Shown: positions 6,934-15,216 of the stretch, piece after piece
Layout: every line of letters begins with the position of its first letter
How positions within the stretch are numbered: the stretch's first letter is position 1
Source: a virus
Strand: one strand, 5' to 3'
Length of the DNA stretch: 58,798 nt
IMG/VR virus record: IMGVR_UViG_3300006854_000006
Coordinates: 1-58,798 of that record
The notes under the pieces: generated by a model
The model's database searches: none
Told to the model about the DNA's origin: nothing
Seen by the model: the letters and a program-made list of their open reading frames with translations, nothing else
Position numbers and translations under genes: made by a program

Positions 6934-8660
6934 AATCCCTTCACATCTCCAACACCTTCACGCTTCCCCTCGAGGCGGTCACGGAAACGTTCCTCGATCT
7001 CGGCCAGCGCGGCGCCGGCAAAACCAATACAGCCGCCGTCATTGCGGAGGAGCTCTTCGCTCACGGCGCACCGTTCGCCGTTCTCACGCCAATCGATGTC
7101 TGGTGGGGTCTGAAATCCTCCGCGGATGGCAAGGGCCCAGGCCTGCCGGTCTATATCTTCGGCGGACAACATGCCGATCTGCCGCTCGCACCGACGGCCG
7201 GGCGCTTGATGGCGGACGTCCTGATCGAGCAGCGCATCTCGTGTGTGATCTGCACGCAGGGCTTCAGCGGGAAAGAGCGCGCGGCCTTCACGACGGATTT
7301 TGCCGAACGACTCCTCGACAAGAATCGCGAGCCGCTCCACCTGATCGTGGAGGAAGCCGATGCCTTTATCCCGCAACGGCCTTTTCCCGGCGAAGAACGG
7401 ATGCTCGGCGCGATGGACCGGTTGATCCGCTGGGGCCGCTCGCCGAGCGCGATCGGCGGCACCTTCATCTCGCAGCGGTCTGCCAAGATCAACAAGGACA
7501 TCACCACCCAGTGCAGCGTGCTCGTGGCACACCGGACGATGGCGCCGCAGGACGTCGAAGCGATCAAAGAGTGGTTCAAGTATCACCCGGATACCGAGAA
7601 GCAGAAGCAGCTCCTCGCGGAGATCGCTTCCCTGCCGAAAGGCATGGTCTTCCTCTACTCGCCCGCCTGGCTGGAATATTTCGGAAAGTGCCAGATCCGC
7701 CGGCGGCACACCTTCGACTCGGCCGCCACTCCAAAGCTCGGCGCCCGCCTGATCGAACCGAAGACGGCGGTCGTCGACCTGAAGCTTCTCGAAGAGAAGA
7801 TGGCCGCCACGATCGAGAAGGTGAAGGCCGACGATCCGAAGGAGTTACGGAAGCAGATCCTTGCATTAAAGCAAGAGATCGTTGCATTAAAGCAAGCCGC
7901 GCCGGCCCCCGCGGCGAAACCGGAGCGCGTTGAAGTTCCGATCCTGACCGATGATGATCGCAAGCTGCTCAGGGCATCTCTCGCGGTCTTCGAACAAGCC
8001 CTCGGCGCAACTGAAGCCGTGCGCAGTCACGCCGTGAACCTGCAGGGACTGGTCGAATCGGTTACGGCGCGGGTCGACGGCCTGACGGCTCGTTCAGTGA
8101 AGCCCGTGAACCAGCCGGCGGCGAGACCGTTGACATCGCCGCCCGTGAAGGCAACGTCGCAATCGGCAACATCGAATGGCGACCTCTCTGGCCCTGAACA
8201 CCGCATTATTGACGCCATTGCGTGGATGGAAAGCATAGGGATCGATGCTCCGGAACAAACAGCAGTCGCTTTCCTGGCGGGCTACACCTATGGCGGAGGG
8301 GCATTTAATAACCCGCGAGGCTCCTTGCGCACAAAGGGTCTCGTGGAGTACTCCGGCGACAGGCTACGACTCACGGAAGCAGGACGCAGTCTTGCAACTG
8401 CGCCTGACACGCCGCTGACCACGGCAGAATTGCACCGAATGATCCTTGGCCGACTCCCGGGACCGGAACAGCGAATTCTGACCGTTCTCCTTCAGCGATA
8501 CCCGGACAGCATCTCGAACGAAGACTGCGCCCGGGAATCCGGATATGAGCCCTATGGCGGCGCTTATAACAATCCACGCGGACGGCTCCGGAAGCTGGGT
8601 TTAATTGATTACCCGGAACGCGGCACAGTTCGCGCTCGGGACATTCTATTTATCGATTAA
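6930..8660 (+). CDS. HerA/FtsK-like ATPase with two C-terminal winged-helix repeats (576 aa)
   Basis: P-loop ATPase. Walker A GQRGAGKT lies at residues 25-32 and a Walker B-like LHLIVEEADAF at about 140-150, followed by a sensor-like GGTFISQR and an arginine-rich strand, as in HerA-type hexameric DNA translocases. Residues 270-320 form a coiled coil with a repeated LALKQ/VALKQ unit. The C terminus holds two related winged-helix modules (GGGAFNNPRGSLRTKGLVEY near 455 and GGAYNNPRGRLRKLGLIDY near 545). It probably binds DNA and moves along it or remodels it. No NurA or other nuclease partner is adjacent. The gene ends the tightly coupled block. Confidence 0.8.
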   Translation: MKSLHISNTFTLPLEAVTETFLDLGQRGAGKTNTAAVIAEELFAHGAPFAVLTPIDVWWGLKSSADGKGPGLPVYIFGGQHADLPLAPTAGRLMADVLIEQRISCVICTQGFSGKERAAFTTDFAERLLDKNREPLHLIVEEADAFIPQRPFPGEERMLGAMDRLIRWGRSPSAIGGTFISQRSAKINKDITTQCSVLVAHRTMAPQDVEAIKEWFKYHPDTEKQKQLLAEIASLPKGMVFLYSPAWLEYFGKCQIRRRHTFDSAATPKLGARLIEPKTAVVDLKLLEEKMAATIEKVKADDPKELRKQILALKQEIVALKQAAPAPAAKPERVEVPILTDDDRKLLRASLAVFEQALGATEAVRSHAVNLQGLVESVTARVDGLTARSVKPVNQPAARPLTSPPVKATSQSATSNGDLSGPEHRIIDAIAWMESIGIDAPEQTAVAFLAGYTYGGGAFNNPRGSLRTKGLVEYSGDRLRLTEAGRSLATAPDTPLTTAELHRMILGRLPGPEQRILTVLLQRYPDSISNEDCARESGYEPYGGAYNNPRGRLRKLGLIDYPERGTVRARDILFID

Positions 8661-8699
8661 GACTGGAAGGTATTTACGCAACTAAGTCTGAGCAAGCCC

Positions 8700-9032
8700 A
8701 TGGCCGGTTCAACGACTGAAGGCTTCACGCCAATTTGCATCGATGGAATATTTCGCTTTCGTGGTCGTACAAGGCTGGCGGAACTGAAGCAATACAGCGA
8801 TAGACAGATACGCAGCAGTATCGTCCTGACGCGAAACGAAGTCAGGACCTGTCTTCTGCTCAGGCATCGCTACGCGCTGATCGTTGTCAACACAACGACC
8901 GGCGCGCAAACGGTAATTCCAGGAGAACGGCTCGCCGCGTTCCTCGAAGCCCAGCCGAGAACATTCGGACGGTCCATGCCTGCAACGTATCGACTGTTTT
9001 CCGCTAACGGCAAATTACGAATAGAAATATGA
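8700..9032 (+). CDS. Hypothetical protein (110 aa)
   Basis: ATG 8700 after a 40-bp gap, one of the few in this run. An alpha/beta protein with a basic middle (RQIRSSIVLTRNEVRTCLLLRHRY). No motif is recognised. The preceding gap has only weak promoter-like sequence, so it is probably expressed from the main transcript. Confidence 0.55.
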   Translation: MAGSTTEGFTPICIDGIFRFRGRTRLAELKQYSDRQIRSSIVLTRNEVRTCLLLRHRYALIVVNTTTGAQTVIPGERLAAFLEAQPRTFGRSMPATYRLFSANGKLRIEI

Positions 9033-9048
9033 AGCAGAGGCGGCGCCA

Positions 9049-9800
9049 GTGAAGCCCTACTTCAGCCGGAACGGCATCACGATCTACCACGGAGACTGCC
9101 GGAAGGTTCTCCTCGAGATCCCCAGGTGTGACCTGGTGTATCAGGCCGACTCGATGATCACCGATCCGGTTTGGCCGAATGCCAGCGTTCCACTCGCCGG
9201 CGCCGACGCCCCCTTTACTCTCCTCGAGGAGGCGCTTCGCCTTGCCACCTTCAGGAGACTCGTCCTTCACCTCGGATGTGATACCGATCCGCGCTTCACA
9301 CTGGCCGTCCCTGAGCAGCTTCCATTTCTGCGCGTTTGTTGGCTGCGGTATGCGCGGCCGTCGTACAAAGGTCGGCTGCTGAATGGCTCTGAAGTCGCCT
9401 ACGTCTTCGGTGAAGCGCCGCCCGCGCACGAAACCAGCATGCTGATGTCCGGCGAGTCAACGAACACCGAAGCGACGCTGAATGGCGGCTGGCGCGTGAG
9501 TGATCGGACGGAAGGCGAAGTCTGTAACACCGACAATTGGAGGCGCACGGAAGGCCATCCTTGTCCACGCCGCATCCAGCATGTCGAGTGGCTGGTCCGC
9601 TGGTATGGGGGGGGGGGATGGTGATTGATCCTTTTGCTGGATCCGGAACGACGCTCGTTGCTGCGGCAAATCTCAACCGTCGCGCGATCGGCATCGAGAT
9701 CGAAGAGCGCTATTGCGAAATCGCCGCCAAACGACTGGATTCGCTTTCAGCTGACCGCCCAATGCAACCGTTTCCCGTCGGAATGAGGAATCAGAGTTGA
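9049..9800 (+). CDS. N4/N6 DNA methyltransferase interrupted at a G11 tract
   Basis: Beta-type amino-methyltransferase. The first frame (GTG 9049) has GITIYHGDC and the catalytic TDPVWPNA (DPxW variant of DPPY) but stops at 9622-9624, just after eleven G residues at 9607-9617. The -1 frame continues with [12 protein letters not shown] (motif I, SAM binding) and [12 protein letters not shown] to 9800, which joins the next gene by TTGA. With 9 or 12 G the enzyme would be intact at about 250 residues. The tract length in this sequence switches it off unless frameshifting occurs, as in phase-variable methyltransferases. A consensus error is the alternative. Confidence 0.85.
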
Positions 9801-10471
9801 CCAACTTTGACTGGGCCTATGTCGAGCATCAGCGTCGCGGGCAGAAGCCCACGGACGACTGGCAGACGCCCCCGCACATTTTGAAAGCACTCGGCCGCTT
9901 CGATTTGGATCCGTGCGCTTCTACTGAACAGCAGCACCGAACAGCCGACACCATGTGGACGGTTCTTGACGGTGGTTTCATGAAACCCTGGCGCGGGCGC
10001 GTCTGGCTCAATCCGCCATACGGTAGCAAGACGACTGAGTGGGTCCGCCGGCTCGGGGATCACGGTAACGGCATCGCACTCGTCTTTGCCCGCGTCGATA
10101 CAGCGCTTTTCCAGGATGAGATCTTCGTTCGCGCTACCGGTCTCTTGTTCCTTCGAAAGCGATTGTTCTTCATCCAGCGCGACGGATCCCGCGCGAAGAG
10201 CTCCGGCGGCGCTCCTTCGGTACTCGTCGCCTACGGCGAAGCGAACATGCACGCCCTTCGAATCAGCGGCCTCAAGGGCAGCCTGGTCGATTTACAGATC
10301 CCCGAAGTGATCACACGGTACGCGCGACCGCGAATAAACCACACTTTTGAAATAGGAGAACAGCAATGTCCCAACCCCAACGTTTACCCGGCATGGAAGA
10401 CTCGGCCGTGGAGGAACTCGAAGACGCGGCGCGCGAATACGCGACCATCCGCGATGAACGTCAGAAGCTGA
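9797..10471 (+). CDS. Dam-like DNA N6-adenine methyltransferase (224 aa)
   Basis: TTG start at 9797 overlapping the previous stop (TTGA). Features of the phage Dam family: [22 protein letters not shown] near residue 35, and the catalytic WLNPPYG near 70, followed by REP-like hydrophobic strands and a [11 protein letters not shown] segment. It modifies adenine, most likely against restriction. The last 106 nt overlap the next gene, and the basic tail after about residue 180 looks non-native, so the ancestral stop may have been lost. Confidence 0.9.
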   Translation: MTNFDWAYVEHQRRGQKPTDDWQTPPHILKALGRFDLDPCASTEQQHRTADTMWTVLDGGFMKPWRGRVWLNPPYGSKTTEWVRRLGDHGNGIALVFARVDTALFQDEIFVRATGLLFLRKRLFFIQRDGSRAKSSGGAPSVLVAYGEANMHALRISGLKGSLVDLQIPEVITRYARPRINHTFEIGEQQCPNPNVYPAWKTRPWRNSKTRRANTRPSAMNVRS

Positions 10472-10971
10472 CCCTACACGAATCGGAATTGAAAGCGAAG
10501 CTCCTGCGCCTGATGAAAGACGGTAAGCGCAGTCTCTACGAGCGCGACGGCGTCAAGATCGAACTCGTCGTGGAGGAGGAGACCGTCAAAGTTCGCGTGA
10601 AAAAAGAGCGCGAGGAGGGCGACCGGCCCGCATCCTCGAGCGTCACGACCGTTCGACCGGTGACTCCCGACGAGACGCCCGAACCCCTCTGCCGGCTCTG
10701 CCAGGCGCCCAATCCGGAATTCCAAACCACGGACGGCAAATTCTTTTACTGCGAAATCCATTCCTCGAACGTCCAGGAAGGCGAGAAGGTCAAGCGGATC
10801 CGCGATCGACAGAAAGCCGAAGCGATTGCGCAGACGATGAGAGAACCGGGCGACGAGAGCGAGAACGAGGCACCACGAGAAGATCCGTTGCTCTCGCCCT
10901 CCGCTCAGGCCGAGGAGTCCGCGTTCATCAACCAGCGGAATAAGGGACGGCGGAAGCGAGCGGCGAAATGA
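10366..10971 (+). CDS. Charged helical protein with a central zinc ribbon (201 aa)
   Basis: ATG 10366 with AGGAG upstream. The N-terminal 85 residues are a coiled coil with a [17 protein letters not shown] pattern, like phage host-nuclease-inhibitor-type or small scaffold proteins. A zinc-like CRLCQAPNPEF...YCEIH segment sits around residues 104-127. The C terminus is acidic then basic (GRRKRAAK). The function is unknown; gene position after two methyltransferases suggests an early role. Confidence 0.7.
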   Translation: MSQPQRLPGMEDSAVEELEDAAREYATIRDERQKLTLHESELKAKLLRLMKDGKRSLYERDGVKIELVVEEETVKVRVKKEREEGDRPASSSVTTVRPVTPDETPEPLCRLCQAPNPEFQTTDGKFFYCEIHSSNVQEGEKVKRIRDRQKAEAIAQTMREPGDESENEAPREDPLLSPSAQAEESAFINQRNKGRRKRAAK

Positions 10972-11210
10972 AATCGAAGCGCTCCAACCTGCCCGTGCTC
11001 GGCGAATTAGTAAGCGTTGTTTTTAGCGTCGCCCATGCGTGCCCGAAGACCAAGTCGGCGCCCGACGATTGCGGCGATTGGACGAAATTCAAACTGGTCG
11101 AAGACGATGCGGATCTCTACGTCTTTGAATGCACGCGCTGCCAGCAGGCGGTCTGTGTCGAGATGGAGACGCGCGTCCAACGAGCAGCGAAGAAGCGAGT
11201 GGCACGGTGA
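10968..11210 (+). CDS. Small protein with CTRC motif (80 aa)
   Basis: ATG 10968, ATGA-coupled. It has HACPKT, DDCGDW and FECTRCQQAVCVE, enough Cys for one zinc site. The basic C terminus (RVQRAAKKRVAR) could contact nucleic acid. The function is unknown. Confidence 0.6.
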   Translation: MKSKRSNLPVLGELVSVVFSVAHACPKTKSAPDDCGDWTKFKLVEDDADLYVFECTRCQQAVCVEMETRVQRAAKKRVAR

Positions 11211-11452
11211 AAGCCGACATTTGTGAGTTCTGCGGGATGGTGGTGCCGGAGAGCGATGACAAAACACTTCTTTATGAACTGGTCATCGCGCCGGCCGAGA
11301 ACTTCGAAGCCCGTGAAAAGCGCGAGCGGTTGCTCACGCTCACGATCGAGCACATCTGCTTTGGATGTACCCAACGCGTGCGTGAACTTGTCGATCGCGT
11401 TCGGGAGATGGTGCGCCCGAAAGAGGTTAAGAAAAATCATTGGATGAGGTAA
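11207..11452 (+). CDS. Small treble-clef-like zinc protein (81 aa)
   Basis: GTG 11207 overlapping the previous stop (GTGA). CEFCGMVVP near residue 6 pairs with HICFGCTQR near 50, a CxxC...HxCxxC arrangement. The helix after it is charged. The function is unknown. Confidence 0.65.
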   Translation: MKADICEFCGMVVPESDDKTLLYELVIAPAENFEAREKRERLLTLTIEHICFGCTQRVRELVDRVREMVRPKEVKKNHWMR

Positions 11453-11458
11453 AGCGAC

Positions 11459-11707
11459 ATGGCCATGAAAGTCACGCTCTGGTGCGATCAGTGCCCGACG
11501 TTGTTGGATGTCGAAGCTTTCGAACTCGATCTCAAGAGCAGGCAGATCCTGCCGCGCCAGGATCACAACTACCAGACCCAGCGGCTTCAGCTGTGCGCGG
11601 AGTGCTTCGACAAGCTCATGGCGCAGGCGAAGCCGGTCAAGCAGAACGTCTCGGTGAAGGCGACGATTGAGACGCCGGCGAATGGAAAGCGGGCGGCGAA
11701 ATCATGA
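11459..11707 (+). CDS. Small protein with two CxxC pairs (82 aa)
   Basis: ATG 11459. WCDQCPTLLD at the N terminus and LCAECFDKL near residue 50 form a four-Cys zinc site separated by a beta region; the pattern recalls actinobacterial and phage Lsr2-associated zinc proteins but no family is claimed. The tail is Ala/Lys rich. ATGA-coupled to the next gene. Confidence 0.65.
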   Translation: MAMKVTLWCDQCPTLLDVEAFELDLKSRQILPRQDHNYQTQRLQLCAECFDKLMAQAKPVKQNVSVKATIETPANGKRAAKS

Positions 11708-11961
11708 ACGTGAAATGTAAGACTTGCGGCACGCGTTACGACGACGCCGATCGCTCCACGCTCTGCCCGCACCTGCTCATCATGTCCGCCGAAGACCGGG
11801 AACAGAAGAAAGTCGCCCTTTCCTTACTCGGCAAAGACGTCTACTTCGCCCATCGGCCGGAGGAAATCTACCGGGTTCAGGCCGTGAGCTATAACGGTAT
11901 GGTCTCCATCTCCGGAATGGTCGGTGAATTCGCGCCGCATCTTTTCAAAGTCAAGGAGTGA
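11704..11961 (+). CDS. Small zinc-finger-like protein (85 aa)
   Basis: ATG 11704. It begins MNVKCKTCGTRYDDAD...LCPH, a CxxC...CxxH finger. A second part (GKDVYFAHRPEEIYRVQAV ... YNGMVSISGMVGEF) looks like a small beta barrel. Probably a two-domain protein of unknown function. Confidence 0.65.
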   Translation: MNVKCKTCGTRYDDADRSTLCPHLLIMSAEDREQKKVALSLLGKDVYFAHRPEEIYRVQAVSYNGMVSISGMVGEFAPHLFKVKE

Positions 11962-11965
11962 ATCG

Positions 11966-12169
11966 ATGTCTGTCCATGACCTCGTGAAAGAAGTTCAAGA
12001 GTACGAACGCCGTCGCGCCGAAGGTCGACGTTGTGGGATGACGAGCGTTCAGCCACGGCAAGCCGGACACCGGTGTCACGCCGGAACCGTCACGCATGTG
12101 TGTGAGCGGCCGGCGGATCATAAAGAGATGTGCCGGTGTTGGTGTACGTACGAGTGGTTGGGAAAATGA
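11966..12169 (+). CDS. Cys/His-rich protein (67 aa)
   Basis: ATG 11966, shortly after AGGAG. The helix HDLVKEVQEYERRR is followed by CGMTS, HRCHAGTVTHVCERP and HKEMCRCWC. The C.C-H-C-H-C layout resembles many small phage proteins with a conserved CGHTYPH-like core. The function is unknown. Confidence 0.65.
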   Translation: MSVHDLVKEVQEYERRRAEGRRCGMTSVQPRQAGHRCHAGTVTHVCERPADHKEMCRCWCTYEWLGK

Positions 12170-12210
12170 GGCTCGGACATCGGGGGATTCTGCGACAGGC
12201 GGGGATGTAG
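12166..12210 (+). CDS. 14-residue micro-ORF, likely remnant of a duplicated gene end
   Basis: ATG 12166 overlaps the upstream stop (ATGA) and the frame ends ILRQAGM, followed by TAG and then the next ATG. The downstream gene ends EIRKAGM in the same context. The 20-bp segment before both following starts is nearly identical (12194-12213 and 12422-12441). It could be a translated coupling peptide, but the similarity suggests a duplication scar. Confidence 0.4.
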   Translation: MRLGHRGILRQAGM

Positions 12211-12438
12211 ATGCGACCGATTCCGGATCTGTGCGAATGGAATCCAGTCCTGAAAGAGCCTGCACGACACCAACCTGTCGGGGTGCCCGTAAACGACGGC
12301 AGTTGTACAAATCTCGCGGAGTTGATCGTCGGTGCGAACGGCCATTGGCGACTCTGTCGACGATGTTGGGAGCTGGACCGGAAGGAATACTTTTGGAGAT
12401 ACCGCTCAATTCAGGAGATTCGAAAGGCGGGGATGTAG
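12211..12438 (+). CDS. Small protein flanked by a duplicated 20-bp start sequence (75 aa)
   Basis: ATG 12211, preceded by GGCGGGGATGTAG. It contains GSCTNLAELIVGANGHWRLCRRCWE, a zinc-like CxxC with an upstream Cys and His. The stop TAG lies 1 base before the next gene within the second copy of the repeat. The function is unknown. Confidence 0.6.
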   Translation: MRPIPDLCEWNPVLKEPARHQPVGVPVNDGSCTNLAELIVGANGHWRLCRRCWELDRKEYFWRYRSIQEIRKAGM

Positions 12439-13491
12439 ATGGGCGAGACTTCGATCGAGTGGACGAATCGGACCTGGAATCCTGTCACCGGCTGCACGAA
12501 GGTAAGTCCCGGCTGCAAGTTCTGCTATGCCGAACGGGTGTTCCCGCGGGCGTATTCCGGGATGTGTGAGTGTGGTGACAGAATTGAAGCGCATGACCAT
12601 AACGATCCCTTCAGGCCAGGCACGCCGACCGCCTGTCTGAATGAGGACTGTAAATGCGTACTGTACCGCCAGCGTGTCTTCACCGAAGTTCTTACGCATC
12701 CGGACCGCCTAGACCAACCCCTGCACTGGCGCAAGCCGCAGCGGATCTTCGTCAACTCAATGTCGGATCTCTTTCACGAAGATGTGTCGGATGAATTCAT
12801 CGACAAGGTGTTCGCCGTGATGGGCCTGGCTCCGCAACATACTTTCCAGATCCTCACCAAGCGGCCCGAGCGGATGCGGGAATACATGAACGGCGACTAT
12901 CTTGACCGGGCATGGAAGCAGGCTCCAGATCTCGCCGGTCCGGATGCGCCATTTATCGATTGGCGCGATCCGTTGTGGCATCGAATGTACGACAACGTCT
13001 GGCTGGGCGTGTCCGCCGAAAACCAGCAGTATGCCGACGAACGGATTCCGCTCCTCTTGCAGACACCGGCCGCGGTGCGGTTTGTGAGCTATGAACCGGC
13101 GCTGGGGCCAGTCCTATTCCGTCGCCATATTGATGTGACACGAAGCGGCGTCATTGAGGGCCAGATTCTCGTGGATCACATATCCCGACTCGACTGGATC
13201 ATTGTCGGCGGCGAAAGCGGGCCCGGCGCTCGGCCGATGCATCCCGACTGGGCGCGCACCGTTCGGGATCAGTGCGAAGAAGCTGGAGTGGCGTTTTTCT
13301 TCAAGCAATGGGGCGAATGGTTCCCGCGGGATCAGTGGGAAGGCAATCCAAATCTAATTTTGCCGGATGACGAAGACTGCGTTGAAGGTCCGCGGCTCAG
13401 ACTAATGGGACCGCTTGCTTTCCATCGCGTCGGCAAGAAAGCTTCCGGCGCATTGCTCGACGGCGAATTGTGCAGGGAATTTCCGAAGTGA
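12439..13491 (+). CDS. Phage Gp37/Gp68-family (DUF5131) radical-SAM-like protein (350 aa)
   Basis: Starts MGETSIEWTNRTWNPVTGC. Cys 19, 26 and 29 form the CX6CX2C site of this family, which is held to be radical-SAM related. Conserved core segments NSMSDLFHE, QILTKRP, LGVSAENQ, RFVSYEPALG, VGGESG and FFKQWG are all present. Unlike typical members, about 45 residues with extra Cys (43, 45, 66, 71, 73) are inserted right after the CFCYAE motif, looking like an added zinc ribbon. The substrate is unknown; partners seen elsewhere (three-Cys-motif proteins) are not present here. Confidence 0.9.
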   Translation: MGETSIEWTNRTWNPVTGCTKVSPGCKFCYAERVFPRAYSGMCECGDRIEAHDHNDPFRPGTPTACLNEDCKCVLYRQRVFTEVLTHPDRLDQPLHWRKPQRIFVNSMSDLFHEDVSDEFIDKVFAVMGLAPQHTFQILTKRPERMREYMNGDYLDRAWKQAPDLAGPDAPFIDWRDPLWHRMYDNVWLGVSAENQQYADERIPLLLQTPAAVRFVSYEPALGPVLFRRHIDVTRSGVIEGQILVDHISRLDWIIVGGESGPGARPMHPDWARTVRDQCEEAGVAFFFKQWGEWFPRDQWEGNPNLILPDDEDCVEGPRLRLMGPLAFHRVGKKASGALLDGELCREFPK

Positions 13492-13709
13492 CTCTCGATC
13501 GCAACATCAAATGCGCATACTGCCGAACAGTGATTCCGATCGGGAGTGACTTCTACGCCTGTTCGTGGGGCACGTCGAGCAATGCAGAACTGCCGATGGT
13601 GAGCATCGCCGGCATTCACTGGGATTGCACATATAAGATTCTTGACGAGTGGATTCATCAGCGGATTTACAAAGGAAAGCGGAAGTCGGATCACGGGAGG
13701 AGGCAGTGA
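13488..13709 (+). CDS. Small zinc-finger-like protein (73 aa)
   Basis: GTG 13488 (GTGA overlap). IKCAYCRTVIPIGSDFYACSW followed by GIHWDCTYK gives a CxxC...C...HxxC site like PARP-type or treble-clef fingers in small phage proteins. A longer upstream frame overlaps the previous gene and is rejected. Confidence 0.65.
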   Translation: MTLDRNIKCAYCRTVIPIGSDFYACSWGTSSNAELPMVSIAGIHWDCTYKILDEWIHQRIYKGKRKSDHGRRQ

Positions 13710-13914
13710 AGCGTCAGAGCAGTAAACGTCGCGGCGGCCCACAGCACGGCGCCGCCATGAGCTTCGAGGAGATCGCTCGGGAGCTGGGGATCACGCGCGC
13801 GGCGGGGCCTGGATGGCGTACAAGAATGCCATGCGTAAGCTCGCGCGCCAGCCGAATCGTCGACAGCTTGAAATGATGCGCGAGCTCGCCCGATCGAAGG
13901 AAAGGTCCGGATGA
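13706..13914 (+). CDS. Sigma-70-region-4-like HTH protein with a 2-nt shift in a (CG)n tract
   Basis: GTG 13706 after GGAGG. The frame MSFEEIARELGITR is the start of a helix-turn-helix, then goes out of frame at CGCGCGCG (13794-13801). Removing one CG unit restores the expected continuation GGAWMAYKNAMRKLARQ in the -1 frame, ending at TGA 13912-13914, which overlaps the next ATG. Phage and host proteins of this size with an EEIAeeLGiS...A...AlrKLr pattern are sigma-factor-like DNA-binding proteins, possibly transcription regulators. As written the gene is broken. Confidence 0.7.
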
Positions 13915-14324
13915 AAGCGTTCTACTTCGGTTGTGTGCGCGAGCCTGGCCATCACTTCTTTGGACCGGATGGCGAATACCGCCACTTCAAAGAATTCGCA
14001 CAGAGTCCGTGGAGGGCTTATGAGCTCGATGCGCAGCTCGCGCCGCATTTTGAAGATTGCATCCGAAAGCGATCCCGCTTCTGCAAATACTGCGATTGCG
14101 CGAGCGGCCCGGAAGGCATCGCGCTCCTGCACCATAAAGCCGGCTGGACGGCGCTGTCGTTCTGGGACCGTTCGGTGGACAATCGTGGCGCCAGCAACAG
14201 CACGTTCATCCTGGAAGGCGACTACGACTTCAACCAGGCCCTCGCGTTGGCCCGCTCACTCTTTCCGTCGATCTTCGCGCGGTTCACCTTCGAGGTGCGG
14301 GAGTTTTCGGAGACTCGGTCGTGA
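13911..14324 (+). CDS. Conserved phage protein of unknown function (137 aa)
   Basis: ATG 13911 (ATGA overlap with the restored stop of the HTH gene). MKAFYFGC, GHHFFGPDG, a central FCKYCDC pair and GWTALSFWDRSVDNRGASNSTF are features of a phage protein seen in many early regions. It probably binds zinc. No activity is known. GTGA-coupled to the next gene. Confidence 0.7.
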   Translation: MKAFYFGCVREPGHHFFGPDGEYRHFKEFAQSPWRAYELDAQLAPHFEDCIRKRSRFCKYCDCASGPEGIALLHHKAGWTALSFWDRSVDNRGASNSTFILEGDYDFNQALALARSLFPSIFARFTFEVREFSETRS

Positions 14325-14809
14325 GTAACCTCTCGGATCGGATCGCGAGGTTTCGAGCCGAGGACTACGGAGCGCATACGCCGGAATGTCACGATGACGC
14401 TATCGGCCTGCTCGACGATTACCAGAAGCAGATTCAGGATTTGCAGCAGCAGAAAGTGTTCGAAGCGCAATGGGCCGACAAACTGAAAGAGTTCGGCACG
14501 ATTGACCGGCTCATCGAAGCCTACAGTCAGTCGAAGATGGAAGCTCGCAAGTCTGCCGCCGAGAACCGGACGCTGACGCAGGATCTTGCCGCTTGTGTGA
14601 CGGCGCGCGACATGAACCATAGCCAATGGTTTGCCATTAAGGCGGAATGGGAAAACGGGAAAGAGGAGAGCCGGAAGCTGCGGGAGGCGCTGGATACGGC
14701 GAGGGCGGCATTGCATCACTGCGACATCCGACACAAGAAATGCACATGTTCAAGAGAAGCGATCGCCGAAATCGACGCCGCCCTGGCCGACAAAGGAGAA
14801 ACCGAATGA
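14321..14809 (+). CDS. Coiled-coil protein (162 aa)
   Basis: GTG 14321. After a short N terminus, residues about 35-135 are a long charged coiled coil. The C terminus has HHCDIRHKKCTCSREA, a possible metal site. The function is unknown. ATGA-coupled to the next gene. Confidence 0.65.
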   Translation: MSNLSDRIARFRAEDYGAHTPECHDDAIGLLDDYQKQIQDLQQQKVFEAQWADKLKEFGTIDRLIEAYSQSKMEARKSAAENRTLTQDLAACVTARDMNHSQWFAIKAEWENGKEESRKLREALDTARAALHHCDIRHKKCTCSREAIAEIDAALADKGETE

Positions 14810-14991
14810 AGTCGATCATCACCACTAAGCAACGCAGAGCGATGAAAGCAGTAGAAGATGAAAAATGTGGCGCTAAATACAATGGCGTTCTGATGATCAG
14901 GTGCATGCTGCCAAAGGGTCATCGGGGTCGTCATGCATCGGAACGCACGACTGTTCACGGTGGGCGCATATCTGCACTCTGGCCGAGGTAG
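14806..14991 (+). CDS. Small protein with Cys/His motif (61 aa)
   Basis: ATG 14806. EKCGAKYNGVLMIRCMLPKGHRGRH has the C...C...GHxGxH pattern seen in many tiny phage and actinophage proteins. The function is unknown. Confidence 0.6.
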   Translation: MKSIITTKQRRAMKAVEDEKCGAKYNGVLMIRCMLPKGHRGRHASERTTVHGGRISALWPR

Positions 14992-15009
14992 CCGACAAAG
15001 TAGGATTGG

Positions 15010-15216
15010 ATGGCGAGTAAATCGTGTAGTTGCACGGCTAAGGTTAACGACATTGTTTATGAAGTGGATATCTGCCACTGCCCCCTCCACAAAGCCGCAC
15101 CGGAGTTGTTGGAGGCGTGCAAGCGCGCATTGCCCATTGTGCAGAGCTACAACGCAACACTCTCCGGAGTCGAAGTATTGGAAGCCGCAATCGCGGCAGC
15201 CGAAGGCAAGCTCTGA
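15010..15216 (+). CDS. Small Cys-rich protein (68 aa)
   Basis: ATG 15010. CSCTAKVND...DICHCPLHKAAPELLEACKRALPI: the LHKAAPELLEACK block is a widespread phage signature following an HCPLH zinc-like turn, typically in proteins of unknown function. Ends by TGATG overlap with the next start. Confidence 0.7.
   Translation: MASKSCSCTAKVNDIVYEVDICHCPLHKAAPELLEACKRALPIVQSYNATLSGVEVLEAAIAAAEGKL

Noticed and set aside
4219-10471. Restriction-modification system
   Set aside because: Three methyltransferases are present but no restriction endonuclease is recognised beside them; anti-restriction is a simpler reading.
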